DNA of 64,000 nt, taken from assembly GCA_947034885.2 (NCBI GenBank), contig OX344749.2, forward strand, positions 41,197,682 through 41,261,681, written 5' to 3'. Of this stretch, positions 46,491-58,366 are shown in pieces. The notes beneath the pieces are model-generated. The model saw nothing but the letters and a program-made list of their open reading frames with translations. It had not been told where the DNA came from and ran no database searches. How positions within the stretch are numbered: the stretch's first letter is position 1; the number at the start of each line of letters is the position of its first letter. A program made the position numbers and the translations under genes. This DNA is from Thuidium tamariscinum (lineage: Eukaryota > Streptophyta > Bryopsida > Hypnales > Thuidiaceae).

Positions 46491-49400
46491 TAAAGAATGA
46501 AAACCAAAGATTTGAGTGTGTGATTACCCCCTTAGAACTAACAATGATTAGTCTAGCAATCAAAGTTGGAGTTTAGAGTTTAATTTACATCAAATTAATT
46601 TGGATACGTACCTTAATTTTTGTCAAGTAGTCTCTGGCTCCAGTTTGGTAGAGATGGCTTGGATTTTGTTTTGGTACCTCTGTCTGCTTACTTTTCTCCA
46701 ATTTGTCTCCCTTTCCTCCAACCATTCAGTCATTCAGTTAGTCAATTCAGATAAACCAATCAATTTCCAATATAGTTAGGACCTCCCCGTCTTGGGATCT
46801 CAGTTTTGTTAATTGGGACCTCAATTTATATATTAAAACTTGGATTAGAGTGGGATCTGTTTTACTGCCGCTTCACAATTTCATTATTTGGTGATTGTTG
46901 GTTCTAACTAAATTCTTTTAATTTTTGAACTTTGATACTCTAATGAGAAAATTGAGAGAATTAAGACAAATAATAATAATAATAATAATAAATTAATTAA
47001 TGAACTAACTAAATGACTAACTAATTTTTATAAAAAAATTTAGAAATAACGAAGAATTAAAGATGACTAAATTTTATGAATTTTTGGAATAAAGAGACTA
47101 GCAAGTGAAATCCAAACTAAGCAATGAATGGTATGTTTAGAAACAAAGGATTTTCGAACACATGTATAGAAAAAATCAATGAAAATTTGGCTTTACCTTA
47201 AGACAAATTCTCACAAATTTTAGAATGAATAAAGTCAAAGCTTCACCGTGTGGGGCAACCCCAAGTGTAGTAGTATAATTTTTTTTAAATTGAAGTTTTA
47301 TAGAGTCAAAGCTTCGCCGTGTGGGGGCAACTCCAAATTTTAATGGTTGATTTTAAAGAAATTAAGGATTAAAGAGCTATGGCTCCGCCATGCGGAGGCG
47401 ACCCCAAGTATTAATGGTGTCAAAAGACAAAATTAGTATTTTAAGGTTCTTAGATGTTGAAAGAAGTACACATGATAGTGTTCAAATCAAAATTCAACAC
47501 TAAATTCCTCAAAATGTCAAGGTTGTTGTCACTTAAACACCAAAGGATATACACATGACAGTGTTTAAACTCAAATTTGGTATTTAAAACTCAAATTTGG
47601 TATTTAAAACTCAAATTCTGTTATACAACAAAATTTGAGTTAGATAATTCGTTTAATACACTTTTGGCAAGGTCAAGCCTTGCTGCTTTAAGTGTATTAA
47701 TATTAAATGTTGTTGCAAGTACCACAAAATGTTAGTTTCAAATGATTTTAAGCAATTAGAGCTTTGGAGGTTTATCCCTTTTAAATTCTATCAAAATAAA
47801 GATAATTGAGGCTTTAGCCTCTAACACAAAAGTAGAAAATAAGAATCAATTGAAGACGCCCTAAGCCTTCAAAGTTTCAACAACAAAACACAAAATAAGC
47901 TTGGCCAAGATCTTTGGTTCAAGTATTGCTCCGATCATGCCGGTAGCACAAAACAAAGGAAAAGAGAATAAAGTGTCGGTATGCAAGAAATGAGGGCACT
48001 AGCAACCTTGAGGGGGGCCCTTATATACCTGTGGCCGGGCCCTCTTCGGTAAGTTGCTAGTGAAAACATTTTGTGACTTTCCCCCCTAAACTACCCTAAT
48101 GTAATTCTTAAATAATACTTATTTAATGGTAAAAATTTCTAGAAACATCCCCATATAGCTAATAAAATCTTGGCCAAATCAAATCCAAAATCTTAACCGA
48201 AGATATTTTAAAATTAACCCTAATTTACCTACATATTTTGCAAGTTAACCAAAAATTATTTTCAAAATTGTCTTTTTTTAGCTGAAAGATGACTTTTTAC
48301 ACAAGAAAGAAATCTTGACCAAATCCAATCTTTGATTTTCCAAGAGATATTTCTAAAATCACTTTTAATTAACCACAATTAACAATTAAAAAGTCAAACT
48401 AAGAGCTGACCCTCTCTATCTTTCAGGGAACAACCCGAAACGGAAATACATGTGCGCCATTGTCTTCAAAAGACCCCAATTAGCCTGAAGGACCATTTTT
48501 CCCTCACTCCTAGGCCGTTCATGCATCCAACTTGGAATTACGATAACTCCAATTAAAAGTTAAAAATTTAACTTTTAGGATTTGCATTTTTTGATGAATC
48601 TATCAAGCCAAGGTTGTTTGGAATGTTTGTGAGAGCAATGAATGTCTCTTCATTTGCATCAATCGGACACCATTCGCTCCTAGTACGCCGATCAATCCGT
48701 CGCCAATTTGTAAATTCTATTGAAATCCAATGTCGATGCCGGTTCTGGTAGTTGGGAATGTTGGAATGTCTTCAAACTTGATTGGGCACTTATTAAGCAC
48801 ACCCAAACCTATCATAATTTTTAGTGAGATTTTACCGCAATATACGTAATTTATAGGAATTTACGAACATGTTTATGTGCAGTTGACTTCCCATGGAGTC
48901 AACGTGGAATTCCAGAAAAATCCGAAATAAATTGGGTAACATCTAGGGCACTCCTAGATTCTAAATTTAAGTTCCACGCTATCTTGCACTTTTCTATTTT
49001 TAGTAATTTAGAATTACTTTGCCCAATTGAATAATTTAATCTCTGATACTCGGGAATCTTGGACAATTGCTTGATTCTTGCTCACTCCTAGCATGACAAG
49101 CTGATCCTACCCTAGAACACTTCTTTGTAGTCTTCAATTGTCAATTCCATCATCTTCAATGTCTTGATACTTCAACTCTCAAAGTTGGTTGTAAAGGTTT
49201 TACTTCCAAATCCAATTTACACTAAAATTGGATTTAGACTTTGACAAACTCTCTAAATTTATAATAGACTTTGTTGGCTTAGTCAATATGCCATGTGCAT
49301 CCTTAAAAGGTTGATTTTGCACAGATAAGCACTAGGACTAACTAACTCTCATACTCTCTCATTTCTCGGAATCACTAAATATTCCCTCAATTCACTTCTA

Positions 49401-49569
49401 AGACTTAGAATAATGAATTAAGAATTTTCCACCTTCTAAGATGTTTCTTCACCATTTTGATAGAGACTGCTACCAAAACTCTCCTAACACTCTTTTTATA
49501 TATTTTTCTTATATATTTAAACTAAATTTCACAAAACATTAGCGAAAAATAGATCCAGAGTTCTGAGTG

Positions 49570-50078
49570 TCAACTTAAGGACTTACAAGTGGTAGCTCTA
49601 CCAACCCTGGCAACGATAGTCGATTTGACAATTGATGCACAGAACGTGCTTATTGTATCTTGCAAGTTCATTCGCAAGGAAAAATCTAGTAGGTAAGTAG
49701 AAACTTTTTTCATTCTTTATTCTTTTTCTTCATATCACATTCTCAAAGACTAACATAATGTCTTCAATTTTCTTAGGGGTTGTGAATTGATCTTAAAAGA
49801 GGTCATGGAACAAAATCAAAGGCTTTATCATTAATCTAGAGAAACCTTTTGAGCTTCCTCCCTATGCCAAGCAAATGGCAAGTGCCTTTGCAAATTTTGG
49901 TTACTCCAAATCAAAACGACGTAAAGACACTTATGCTCTAAATGTCTTGCAATTTATAGATGTTTTTGCATATGAGGGTAGAGAATCCTCAGAGTCATCT
50001 ATAAGGTTAGATTCAGTGACTAAATCCACGACCACTTAGATTCTTGAGATTGACAAATCTCTTGGATCCAACTATTGT
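49570..50078 (+). pseudogene. Fossil ParB/methyltransferase-like gene, exons 10-11, uninterrupted copy
   Basis: The plus strand reads VDLTIDAQNVLIVSCKFI, a splice-donor-like GGTAAGT, then an exon 11-like segment (FELPPYAKQMAS; NVLQFIDV). It aligns to exons 10 and 11 of the intact gene and to both sides of the element B insertion. It is therefore the empty-site witness for that insertion. It sits at the start of the right arm of the inverted duplication. Confidence 0.75.
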
Positions 50079-50742
50079 TTTTAAAAAAATTGGATTTGTA
50101 TGTTTTATAGCTAATTCTAATAGTTTCAAATTTCTCTTTCTATTTATGAATCTTTGTTTTTAAAACATCTTAGGCAACAAGGCAACACTTACAATTCTGT
50201 CGTATCTGATAGAATCATACATATTGCCTCTTAGTTCTCTCTTTTGATTATACTTCTCAAAATTACTCTTCTTTCAACGACACTTAGATTGATTTATTCA
50301 ATGAATCACTTGTGTCAAATTATTGTATTTTCATTTCTCTATTGACTGGGTTTATGTATTCATGACACCTTCTTTGTTGTATTCATTTTCACTTTACATT
50401 CCTTCATTGCTTAATTTATCTCTAAATAAAAAATGTTTCATATTCTGAAGAAAAAAAGTTACCCAAATATACAAATAAGTTCTTCAATTTTATAAAATAG
50501 ACTTTATATCCCTATTCTATTATATACAATGTCCACGGTCATAGGTGTTTGCAAAAAAAAATGAAGGAAAAAACAAAAAGTAACTCACATTTTTGAAATG
50601 GACATTATATCTTCTCTACTACCTAAATGTTTAAAATTCACAATTATAGGTAGTCAATTCTAATTTTTATCAAAATAATCTCTTGCTCCCAAGCTCACAT
50701 GCTCCTACTCCCACGGTCGCCTATTAGCAGCCTTATCGAATG
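50079..50742. other. Decayed terminal region of a family member
   Basis: Downstream of the fossil gene lie the subterminal word GTCCACGGTCATAGG (about 50530) and, near 50695-50742, AAGCTCACATGCTCC followed by CCTATTAGCAGCC. These are recognisable as a worn version of the family terminus. Distance and order match those at the left end of element A. Confidence 0.45.
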
Positions 50743-50887
50743 TAGCAAACCATGTTTTTATGTCCAAATTAATGTCTACTATAACATTAAGATGTTATGG
50801 CACACATTCGTTTGGACATAAAAACATAGGTTACTACTTTGGATGTCACCTAAAATTCGTCATCTAAAACATAAATTTCTTATAGTG
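50743..50887. mobile_element. Truncated CACTA-type foldback MITE
   Basis: It ends CTTATAGTG and contains the paired arms CATGTTTTTATGTCC and GGACATAAAAACATAG, the same subfamily as 28391-28606. The left terminus is missing. Confidence 0.55.
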
Positions 50888-51217
50888 ATAAGTCTGTACA
50901 TAGTTTAAAGTGTTTACTTTCATTTTTAAGGGATATATAATCTCCCCTTTACCATGAAGGAGTCACTTCATGTCTTCTTATAGTATTTGAATAGTAAATG
51001 TCAGAAATAGGTCTCCTATTTTCTAGAACCCCCTTATGATTTTAGAAAACTAAGATTCCCTACTAGTTTTTTGACAACAATATAGAAAGAGGAAAAGGTG
51101 GAGTTACTTCTTTTTTTCGTCCTCAAGGTCTTTTACAAGAGTGGATAATATGAGGGAGGAAAGTCATTTCTAAGACAAATAACAAAAGAGCATTTAAAGT
51201 ACGCAAGTCAATTTGCT

Positions 51218-54200
51218 TTGAGATTGAGAGCGGCGAAGTAGGCAATAAAGGCTAGTTCAGCAAAGCAATGGATGATGATTTTCAAGACCCTTCTTTTGAC
51301 CACAAAATCCCAACAAAGGCAAATGGACACCACTTGTTCTCCTTTTCCAAATTATTGAGGTTTTTGTCATAATCCTATATATTGAGTTGTTGCTAATATG
51401 CTAGAATATCATCTTCTTAAAGTTCAATCCAAGTACTCTTTATTTCTACTATTGTAGTAAAAATATATTTACAAGAAATTAATAGACCATAGGTTCTAGA
51501 ATTAAAATGCAAAATGTTTTTGTTTTGCAATAGAAATAATAAAAGTGAAGTATTTTACTCTTAAAGGTAGTAGATAGTTTATATTAGAGTGTTATGAGCA
51601 CTTTTTCTACAAAGCAAAAGGGCATCATTATCCTAGAATAGGATTATTATTGCATCTTTCTACAAGCAAAGTTACGTGAGGCACTTATAATAAAGATTTA
51701 CAACAAGTAGTCAATTAAAATGTTAAAGAATCCTTCAATATACTAATTGCAAAAGATTTAGGTGTAATTATCTTAGTCTATCTAGGTACTAAATTGAAGT
51801 ATTAGCGTTACAAAAATTCACTTACCACTTCTCTCATCCATCTTTCCTAATACTTAAAATATTACAAAGATATAAAGAACTATAATGCCAATGTATATTA
51901 AAAAAGGTTCACAAAAAAAGATAAACTAAACTCCTTAACCACTAAGGTCATCCATTTATAGAATATCCTTTTAAAGTTAAGTTTTAGCTATAATTATTCT
52001 ATGTATAGGGTGGTGACGAAAACATTGCACAATGCAAAATACTCCAATCTTCTACTCACTAGAAGAAAACATGGTCTGAAAAAACCGTAGTCATTTTTGA
52101 CTACGGTTCTTTTTGCCACGTTTTTGTGCATGCGCGCGTAGTGGATTTTTGCAGTTTTTTGCAATTTTCCACTGCTATTTTTGGAATTTTGGGGCGTGTA
52201 ATATACCATTGGAAAGGTATTCAAAAGACCTTTCCAATGGTATATTACACACCCCAAAATTCCAAAAATTGCAGTGGGAAATTGCAAAACCCCGCAAAAA
52301 TCCACTACGCGCGCATGCACAAAAACGTGGCAAAAAGAACCGTAGTCAAAAATGACTACGGTTTTTTCAGACCATGTTTTGTTATAGTGACTTCTACACT
52401 AAGAGTGCTTAGTCTTTCATAAACCACAATATCTTAGCAGTACTATAGATGTCTCTAATAAACCTCAACTAGTATGGCCAAAATTTAAAGCTTATAGTAT
52501 AGTATAGAATTATAATTGCTGAAAATGAACCGTAATGGTTACCAAAGATAAATAATCACTATTAAGTATCTACAATATTCTTGATTTTAATTGAGGTAGC
52601 ATATTAAAAAATAATATTTTATTATGAATGTTTCTATAAATAAAGAGTTTATCTTTGTTTTAATGCAATTTTTTTTCCAAAAATAAACACAATATTTGTG
52701 AGTTTTTGTAGATACAATTGTCTTAATTCTTGGGTTCATAATGCTCTATTGTGAGTAACATAGTGAATTTGTATAATTCATTTTGGACAATGTAGAAATG
52801 AAACTGGAATCTTCAATGAAGAAGTTTACAAATGAAAATAAGACACTTAAAAAGATAGGGATAAACATCTAAAAGTATTTTTTGAAAAAATCTGAAGTGA
52901 AAGGATAACAAATAACTTTCGTTGATTGGCTCTTCAGCTTTGACTTTGAAAAATGAATAGTTATAGCGGGCTTCAATGTATATGCGCAAATAATTAAAGT
53001 TGATTATTCTCGGGTTTTGGTTTTATTGTTTTCTTCATTTAAGAAAATTTTAGTACATAGCATTGATTCAATCAAGGATGGACAAGGTTCAAAGCTTGCG
53101 GTGGATAAAATAGTCAAATGCTGACCTTTTTCTTGAATTTGCAACTATTAGTTGCCATTTTCATTTTCAATACAGAAAGTTGAATTCGAAGTATGGGCAG
53201 TAGCAATGGCAATTGAGCTTAGAATTCAAAGACTTCCTCAAATTTCCAACCTCAAGATTTAGAAGTCACGATGCATGCCTTTATTGTATAGATTCATTTG
53301 TTTTTTTTCTTCAACGTGAACTTGATTTCTAGTAAATTTGTGTGGTCGATTAGGATCCAGACCTAGCTAGAGAAAGCACTCGAAGTCAATCTAGGCAAAA
53401 AGGAGGAACACGTTTAAAACATGATGAGTTGAAGAAAACCAAGATGGCAATGGCAAATGAAGTTTGTACTTTTTTTTTCTATTTGAAACTCATTATCTCT
53501 TTATTCTTGAAATTGAACTTTACGAGCTTGAGGCTTCTGCTACTAGGCGTGGCACTTACACTCACCAATTTTCTTAATACTTTTTTGTTTTTGAAATTTC
53601 ATTCGCGTGTTGATTACTTGATCAATCTTTGACTTTTGCTGAGATTACCATAAGTCAATTTTAGTCTTTGAGATTGTAGTCTACTATTTACAACACCTCC
53701 TTGGGTGGTGGTTTTATTTCAAATGTACTACTTTCAAGGGTAGCTAGTGCTACTTCTAAAATTGGAGCACTTGATACTTCAAGTGATTGAACTTTGTTTT
53801 CGATCTTTTATTTATTTGACTTGATTTTAAAATTTAACATCTCAAAACGCTTTCAATTTGACATGTTTTAGTTTTTAAATTTGAATCTCGAGTGCATAAG
53901 GTTTTCTTGAAAAGTTAATCTCTGAATTCTTTGTCGATTCAAAACTCTAAAATTCTAATGAATTCGTATAGTTACTCTAAGATCACTTGATTTTTGGCTT
54001 TTTTTTTGCAATCATTTTATTTTAAAGTACAATTTCAAGATTAGCTCTAGCTACCTTTGAAAATGGTACATATGAAGATACCATGTAGACAAATGAAGAA
54101 AAGTTTTGGAAACTAAACTACCACTATCATGGAATAAAACAATAATTTAAGAATGACTATTTTGTATCAATCTTTGTCATTTTTCAGAGGCATATTATTG

Positions 54201-54310
54201 TTCATTCTTGATTCTTGATTCTTGATTAGTTTTCAAAGTTTTAAATATAGCACAAGATTTTCCAATTATGGACCACTAGAATTTAGAAATGCAGTAATGT
54301 AAGAATTTTT
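51218..54310. repeat. Right arm of the large inverted duplication
   Basis: Reverse complement of 34735-31678 apart from the 333-bp insertion at 52057-52389 and the absence of the 295-bp element. The full right arm, including the fossil gene fragment, starts at about 49570. No host gene is seen in either arm. Confidence 0.85.
52057..52389. mobile_element. CACTA-type foldback MITE, 333 bp, TSD ACT
   Basis: It starts CACTAGAAG and ends TTATAGTG. The flanking 3 bp are ACT at 52054-52056 and 52390-52392. The other arm of the inverted duplication (near 33885) has the same site without the insertion and with ACT once. The element is almost one perfect hairpin: arms of about 160 bp around a short loop near 52223, including a smaller nested hairpin CCGTAGTCATTTTTGACTAC at each end. 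There is no coding capacity. The open frames on both strands are products of the symmetry. Confidence 0.9.
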
Positions 54311-55155
54311 CCTATATGGAATACAATTCCAAATGATCTGAATTTTTTTGGCATGTAACAAACTTCACTTGAAGAATGAATCCAAAGAGTTACAATCATT
54401 TTGAATATTTTTCCATACAAATATGGTCTTTTGAAGTGCAGCTCCCCGGATTTTCGCAGTGGTAAAAAAATGATTTTTGTCACTTCAAACACTAAATAAT
54501 ATCTTGCAATCTATATGGCGAAAATTGTTTAATTTTTTTTCACATCTTATCTAACCTGTGTTCTAAAAGATCCTATAGTTACTTTTGTCTAAAAATATTT
54601 TTTTCTTAAAATTTGATAGTTATCTTAAAAATGATAGTTTTGAAACAATTTTGGTAAAAACATAGTCAAAAACCTCTAGGGGTTATGTTGTTTTACAAAA
54701 TCTATTTCAAACATATTTTCATGGATATAGGATTTCAAATCTACCAATTGGTGTAGGCCACACAGGAAGCTATCTGTGAAACTTTTAAAATTAATATGAA
54801 TCAATTAAATTGACTCACCAATATATACCACTTTATTGAGCGGCAGCAACGCCGCCACGCTTCTCAAGGGGCGGTGGAGACACACCAGCCTATGACCGTG
54901 TCACGGTCTCGTGAGGCGGTGAATCAACAACCGACTCCCGTCGACGGTTCCATGTGGAACAGTCCGCCTTCCTGTCCCGTTCCTCTCACACGCCTTCCTT
55001 CAAGCTCTGCCCTTCTTCCACCGAGCTCCATTCCTTTGGGCTTTCACAGTCGAGTTCGCTTTAGGGTTAGTTTTGGGGACTCTTCTCTGTTTCTTGCTCC
55101 TGTTGAGAGTGTTTTCGATCGAATTGATCTGGTGCTTTCTGTGTTCCTTGCGAAA
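54311..55155 (+). promoter_or_regulatory. Upstream region and 5' leader of NDUFS7
   Basis: AT-rich to about 54830, then an abrupt rise in GC content (GAGCGGCAGCAACGCCGCC) that continues into exon 1. The reading frame of NDUFS7 stays open upstream, with an in-frame ATG at 54892, but that stretch reads like untranslated leader. No clear TATA box was found. Confidence 0.5.
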
Positions 55156-56585
55156 ATGGCGTTGCTGCCGAGAGCAGCGCAAGCTGCGTCGCGGAATGCT
55201 GCCCTGACGCGCGTGCTGCACACGAGCGCGCCTGCGCTCATGACCTCGACTACGCTGAATGCGCCGACGTCGAGCACCACGTCCAAGGGCGGACCCGGGG
55301 CGGAATTCGTGTTGTCGAAGGTGGATGCGCTCATGAATTGGGCGCGCACGGGCTCGATTTGGCCCATGACGTTCGGGCTGGCGTGCTGCGCCGTGGAGAT
55401 GATGCACACTGGCGCGGCGCGCTACGACTTGGATCGGTTTGGAATCATCTTCCGACCTAGTCCCAGGCAGTCCGATTGTATGATTGTGGCCGGGACGCTC
55501 ACCAACAAGATGGCTCCTGCCCTGCGCAAGTATGTGGTCTTGGGTGCTCTGGTGGATCCCTAGTTTTTGGGTTGACGTTCTGCTGTTTCGCTTGCTCTGT
55601 GTGCTTTTGAGCATTAGATTTCTCCTGGAGGGATTTTGTAGGATTTTGGGTTTCTAATTCGGATTGGACACGAAACATATTCACGGCATAAGAAAATTTC
55701 ATGGTTAATGCGAAGTGGTAGAAGCCCTTTTTCTGCTTAAATGCTTCTTTACATCGTTGGAGGAATGGAGAAGAACATCCTTTTATGTTGGTGCTTGCGA
55801 GTCAAAATCACAGGACGGAATATTTTCTTAAGATTTTTTTTCGCAGCATATCCCAGAAAACTTCCAGCAGCTTGATTTTGATGTAGATGGTAATGTGATA
55901 ATGATCATGAGATTAACTCTGGAGTGTTGCCAGGGGTCATCCAGTTTATGTTCTATGGAGTAATGTATCAGTGGTGTACATTTCTGTCTTTTGCATACCC
56001 TTTGTTTTTGTGAGCATAACCTTGCCGTGGAGGGATTTAGTAGGGTTTGAGATTCTGTATGTTTTGTAATTCATTTAGAAGTAGAAAATTCTCCGTGACA
56101 TATGAAAATCTTCATGGTTAATGTAATGGACCTGTGGTAGACCTTAGACTAGCACTTTGCCCTGTGCCTAGAGACTTGATTTTGGCTATGATAATGATCA
56201 AAGTCAGCTTAAAGACTACAAATGTCTTTGCCCAGGTTAAGAGTTCTGCTGGTCCTGTAGTGGTTGTTGTGCTATTGATCTGATTAATCCTCATAAACTT
56301 GGTGATGGTGAAGACTTATTCTTACAAGAGGTGCTGTGTTTGGCTTTCAGGGTTTATGATCAGATGCCAGAGCCAAGATGGGTAGTTTCTATGGGCAGCT
56401 GTGCCAACGGAGGAGGCTATTATCACTACTCTTACTCAGTTGTTCGCGGTTGCGATCGTATAGTGCCTGTGGATATCTATGTCCCTGGATGCCCTCCGAC
56501 CGCTGAAGCTCTTCTTTACGGTTTGCTTCAGTTGCAGAAGAAGATCAACCGGCGCAAGGACGTGACATTGTGGTGGAACAAGTAG
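55156..56585 (+). CDS. NDUFS7: NADH:ubiquinone oxidoreductase subunit NDUFS7/PSST, mitochondrial precursor
   Basis: Two exons (55156-55529, 56351-56585) with a GTATGT...TTTCAG intron of 821 bp splice within a lysine codon and give 202 residues, a usual length. The subunit lies at the end of the complex I iron-sulfur chain and holds cluster N2 next to the quinone site. Residues 1 to about 35 form a mitochondrial presequence, rich in Arg, Ala and Ser (RVLHTSAP). The core is diagnostic: [11 protein letters not shown] (the tandem cysteines), [25 protein letters not shown], then [17 protein letters not shown]. All four cluster cysteines are present. It ends LWWNK, as plant homologues do. The ATG at 55156 was chosen because it starts the targeting peptide. 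Exon 1 is strikingly GC-rich compared with its surroundings. The gene is intact and is the only clear housekeeping gene in the window. Confidence 0.97.
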
Positions 56586-57498
56586 GATTTGTCGATCAGA
56601 TTATGGTTCAAATCGGTGTTGATATCCATTGTTTGCTGTGTCCAAGAATTCGCAAGGGATCGCAGTAGATTATTCTTAGGCACAATGATAAAAATCCTGA
56701 CACAGTAGGGTTGCTTTTTTGCGGCTCTTGGCAAGCCAGAATACAGGTCCTTGATAGAGTTGCTTGTTTTCTTCAACAGATTTCTTCGGGAGATGATAAG
56801 CATCTGCAAACAAGCACTCCCATCTGCATGTGAAATAAGAGCGCTTCTGTCGTTATGTGCAGCAATTCCGCGATGGTTTGTCACATTTGGTTATCTGTTG
56901 AAAGTAGAGTCCCCTCGGTCTCTTTTCGTGTGTGACTGAATTGCAATCTGTTTTGAATAGAGTATTAGATGTGAAGTTTCAGAAACACCAAACCTAATTA
57001 AGTAGGGCGTTAACCTCACTGTTTTCATTAGATTTGATTTAGTTGCCGCTTGTTCAAGTCATTGTAAAGGAGGGCTGCAATTTTGTGAGCAGTTACGCGA
57101 GAAGTCTATTTTGGGTTTCTCGAAGCACACTGATCCTTCACCGGGGACAAGCTCGTCCAGAATGAATGGCAAGCTCATATTGTCAACTATTTCACGTTTT
57201 CATGAACTGCGATTAGTAAGATTTAAACGAGAACAATCATCTACAACTTCAAGAAGAATCAATCCATACTTCAAAAAAATAATTTGAGCTTAATCTCAGG
57301 AAATGCCAGTCTTCCTTAGCAGGAGATCCCCTCTTGCACATAGCAGTCACACCAAGTGCATCCGACAGGAAAGAATGGGGGATGACATTGACTGCATCTT
57401 CTATTTGGGAATTCTCTTCAGACCAAACTCAATTTGAAAGTATTTGCAAATCGGGAAAATGAGATGGTACTTCTGCAAAAGACCTTGGAGCACTAAGG
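56586..57498 (+). other. 3' region of NDUFS7 and intergenic DNA
   Basis: The 3' untranslated region is expected in the first few hundred bases. No further gene is recognisable. Confidence 0.55.
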
Positions 57499-58310
57499 GA
57501 GAAACACCCATTTCCGTCCCTGTACCTATTCTTGGTCCCTAGAGTGTCACTAAATTTGTCCATGAGCGTTCATAAAAGTGTCTGACAAGTGTTTAACTCT
57601 AATTTGTTGACACAATTGTAAGACACATGTATAATTTTCATTCAATGACAACTGATTTCAGCAGAGTTCAGTTTAGGGTACACCTATAGGATGGTTCCAG
57701 TGGTCTAGGGAGCCAACTCTTTGAAAATTTGTAGAAATTACATACTGATTCCGAAAATTTTAATTTTTTTTTTGAATATTCATGATTTTCTCTCGCTAAT
57801 ACTAGAAAAATATCAGTTTTAGAAAAAGATGCCTCCAACCATGCTGAATTCCTTATTCGGACGGTTTTGGGTATTTCCATTGTATGTCACCCAAACATGA
57901 ACTTGGGGGCATTTAAGGGCAAAACACCCATTCTTGCACATGTTCCTTGCAATGGACAGTAGATTCATCTAAATGTCAGTAGAGTTCCCTTAATGTATTT
58001 GCCACACATGTGATTGTAATTTGCTGACACAATTGAAGGACACATAGGAAAATCTGGTTGGTTGAGTGCTGATTTTCGCGGGTTTAGTTTTTGGAGCACC
58101 TACAGGACGGTTTCACAAGTCTAGGGAGCCAACACTTTGAAAATTTGTAGAAATTACATACTATATCCAAAAAATCTTTTTTTTTTTAATATTCATGATT
58201 TTCACTCGCTAATACTAGAAAAATATCATTTTTAGAAAATGCTACCTCCAACTATGCTGAATTCCTTATTTTGATGGTTTTGGGTGTTTCCACTATAGGG
58301 GTTATTATGT
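57499..58310. repeat. Tandem duplication, unit about 415 bp
   Basis: Units from about 57499 and about 57917 share, in order, AACACCCATT, TTGACACAATTG-like words, GTCTAGGGAGCCAAC, TTTGAAAATTTGTAGAAATT and CTCGCTAATACTAGAAAAAT. Identity is moderate at the start and high at the end. There is no coding capacity. Confidence 0.85.
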
Positions 58311-58366
58311 CATGTTCCAAGATCCAAAATTTTCATCCAAAATTATGACATTGAAGTGCTAGTGTA

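Larger units (their letters stand above)
44700..49560 (+). repeat. Dispersed repeat R2, relative of R1
   Basis: It shares ordered landmarks with 22861-26990 (see R1), including GCTTCGCCGTGTGG blocks at 47230, 47310 and 47390, each next to a (C)CCCAA(G/A) word, and the 3' blocks at 48440-48960. It has its own tandem arrays (45749-45988, 46242-46490) and an AAT microsatellite at 46970-46990. No protein-coding sequence is recognisable. Its class is unknown and it is old. Confidence 0.5.

Noticed and set aside
52113-52422. Open frames on both strands in the hairpin element
   Set aside because: They come from the inverted symmetry of a 333-bp MITE; the predicted proteins are near copies of each other on opposite strands.
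55000-55614. Minus-strand arginine-rich open frames over NDUFS7 exon 1
   Set aside because: They are antisense products of GC-rich coding sequence, without homology or splice context.
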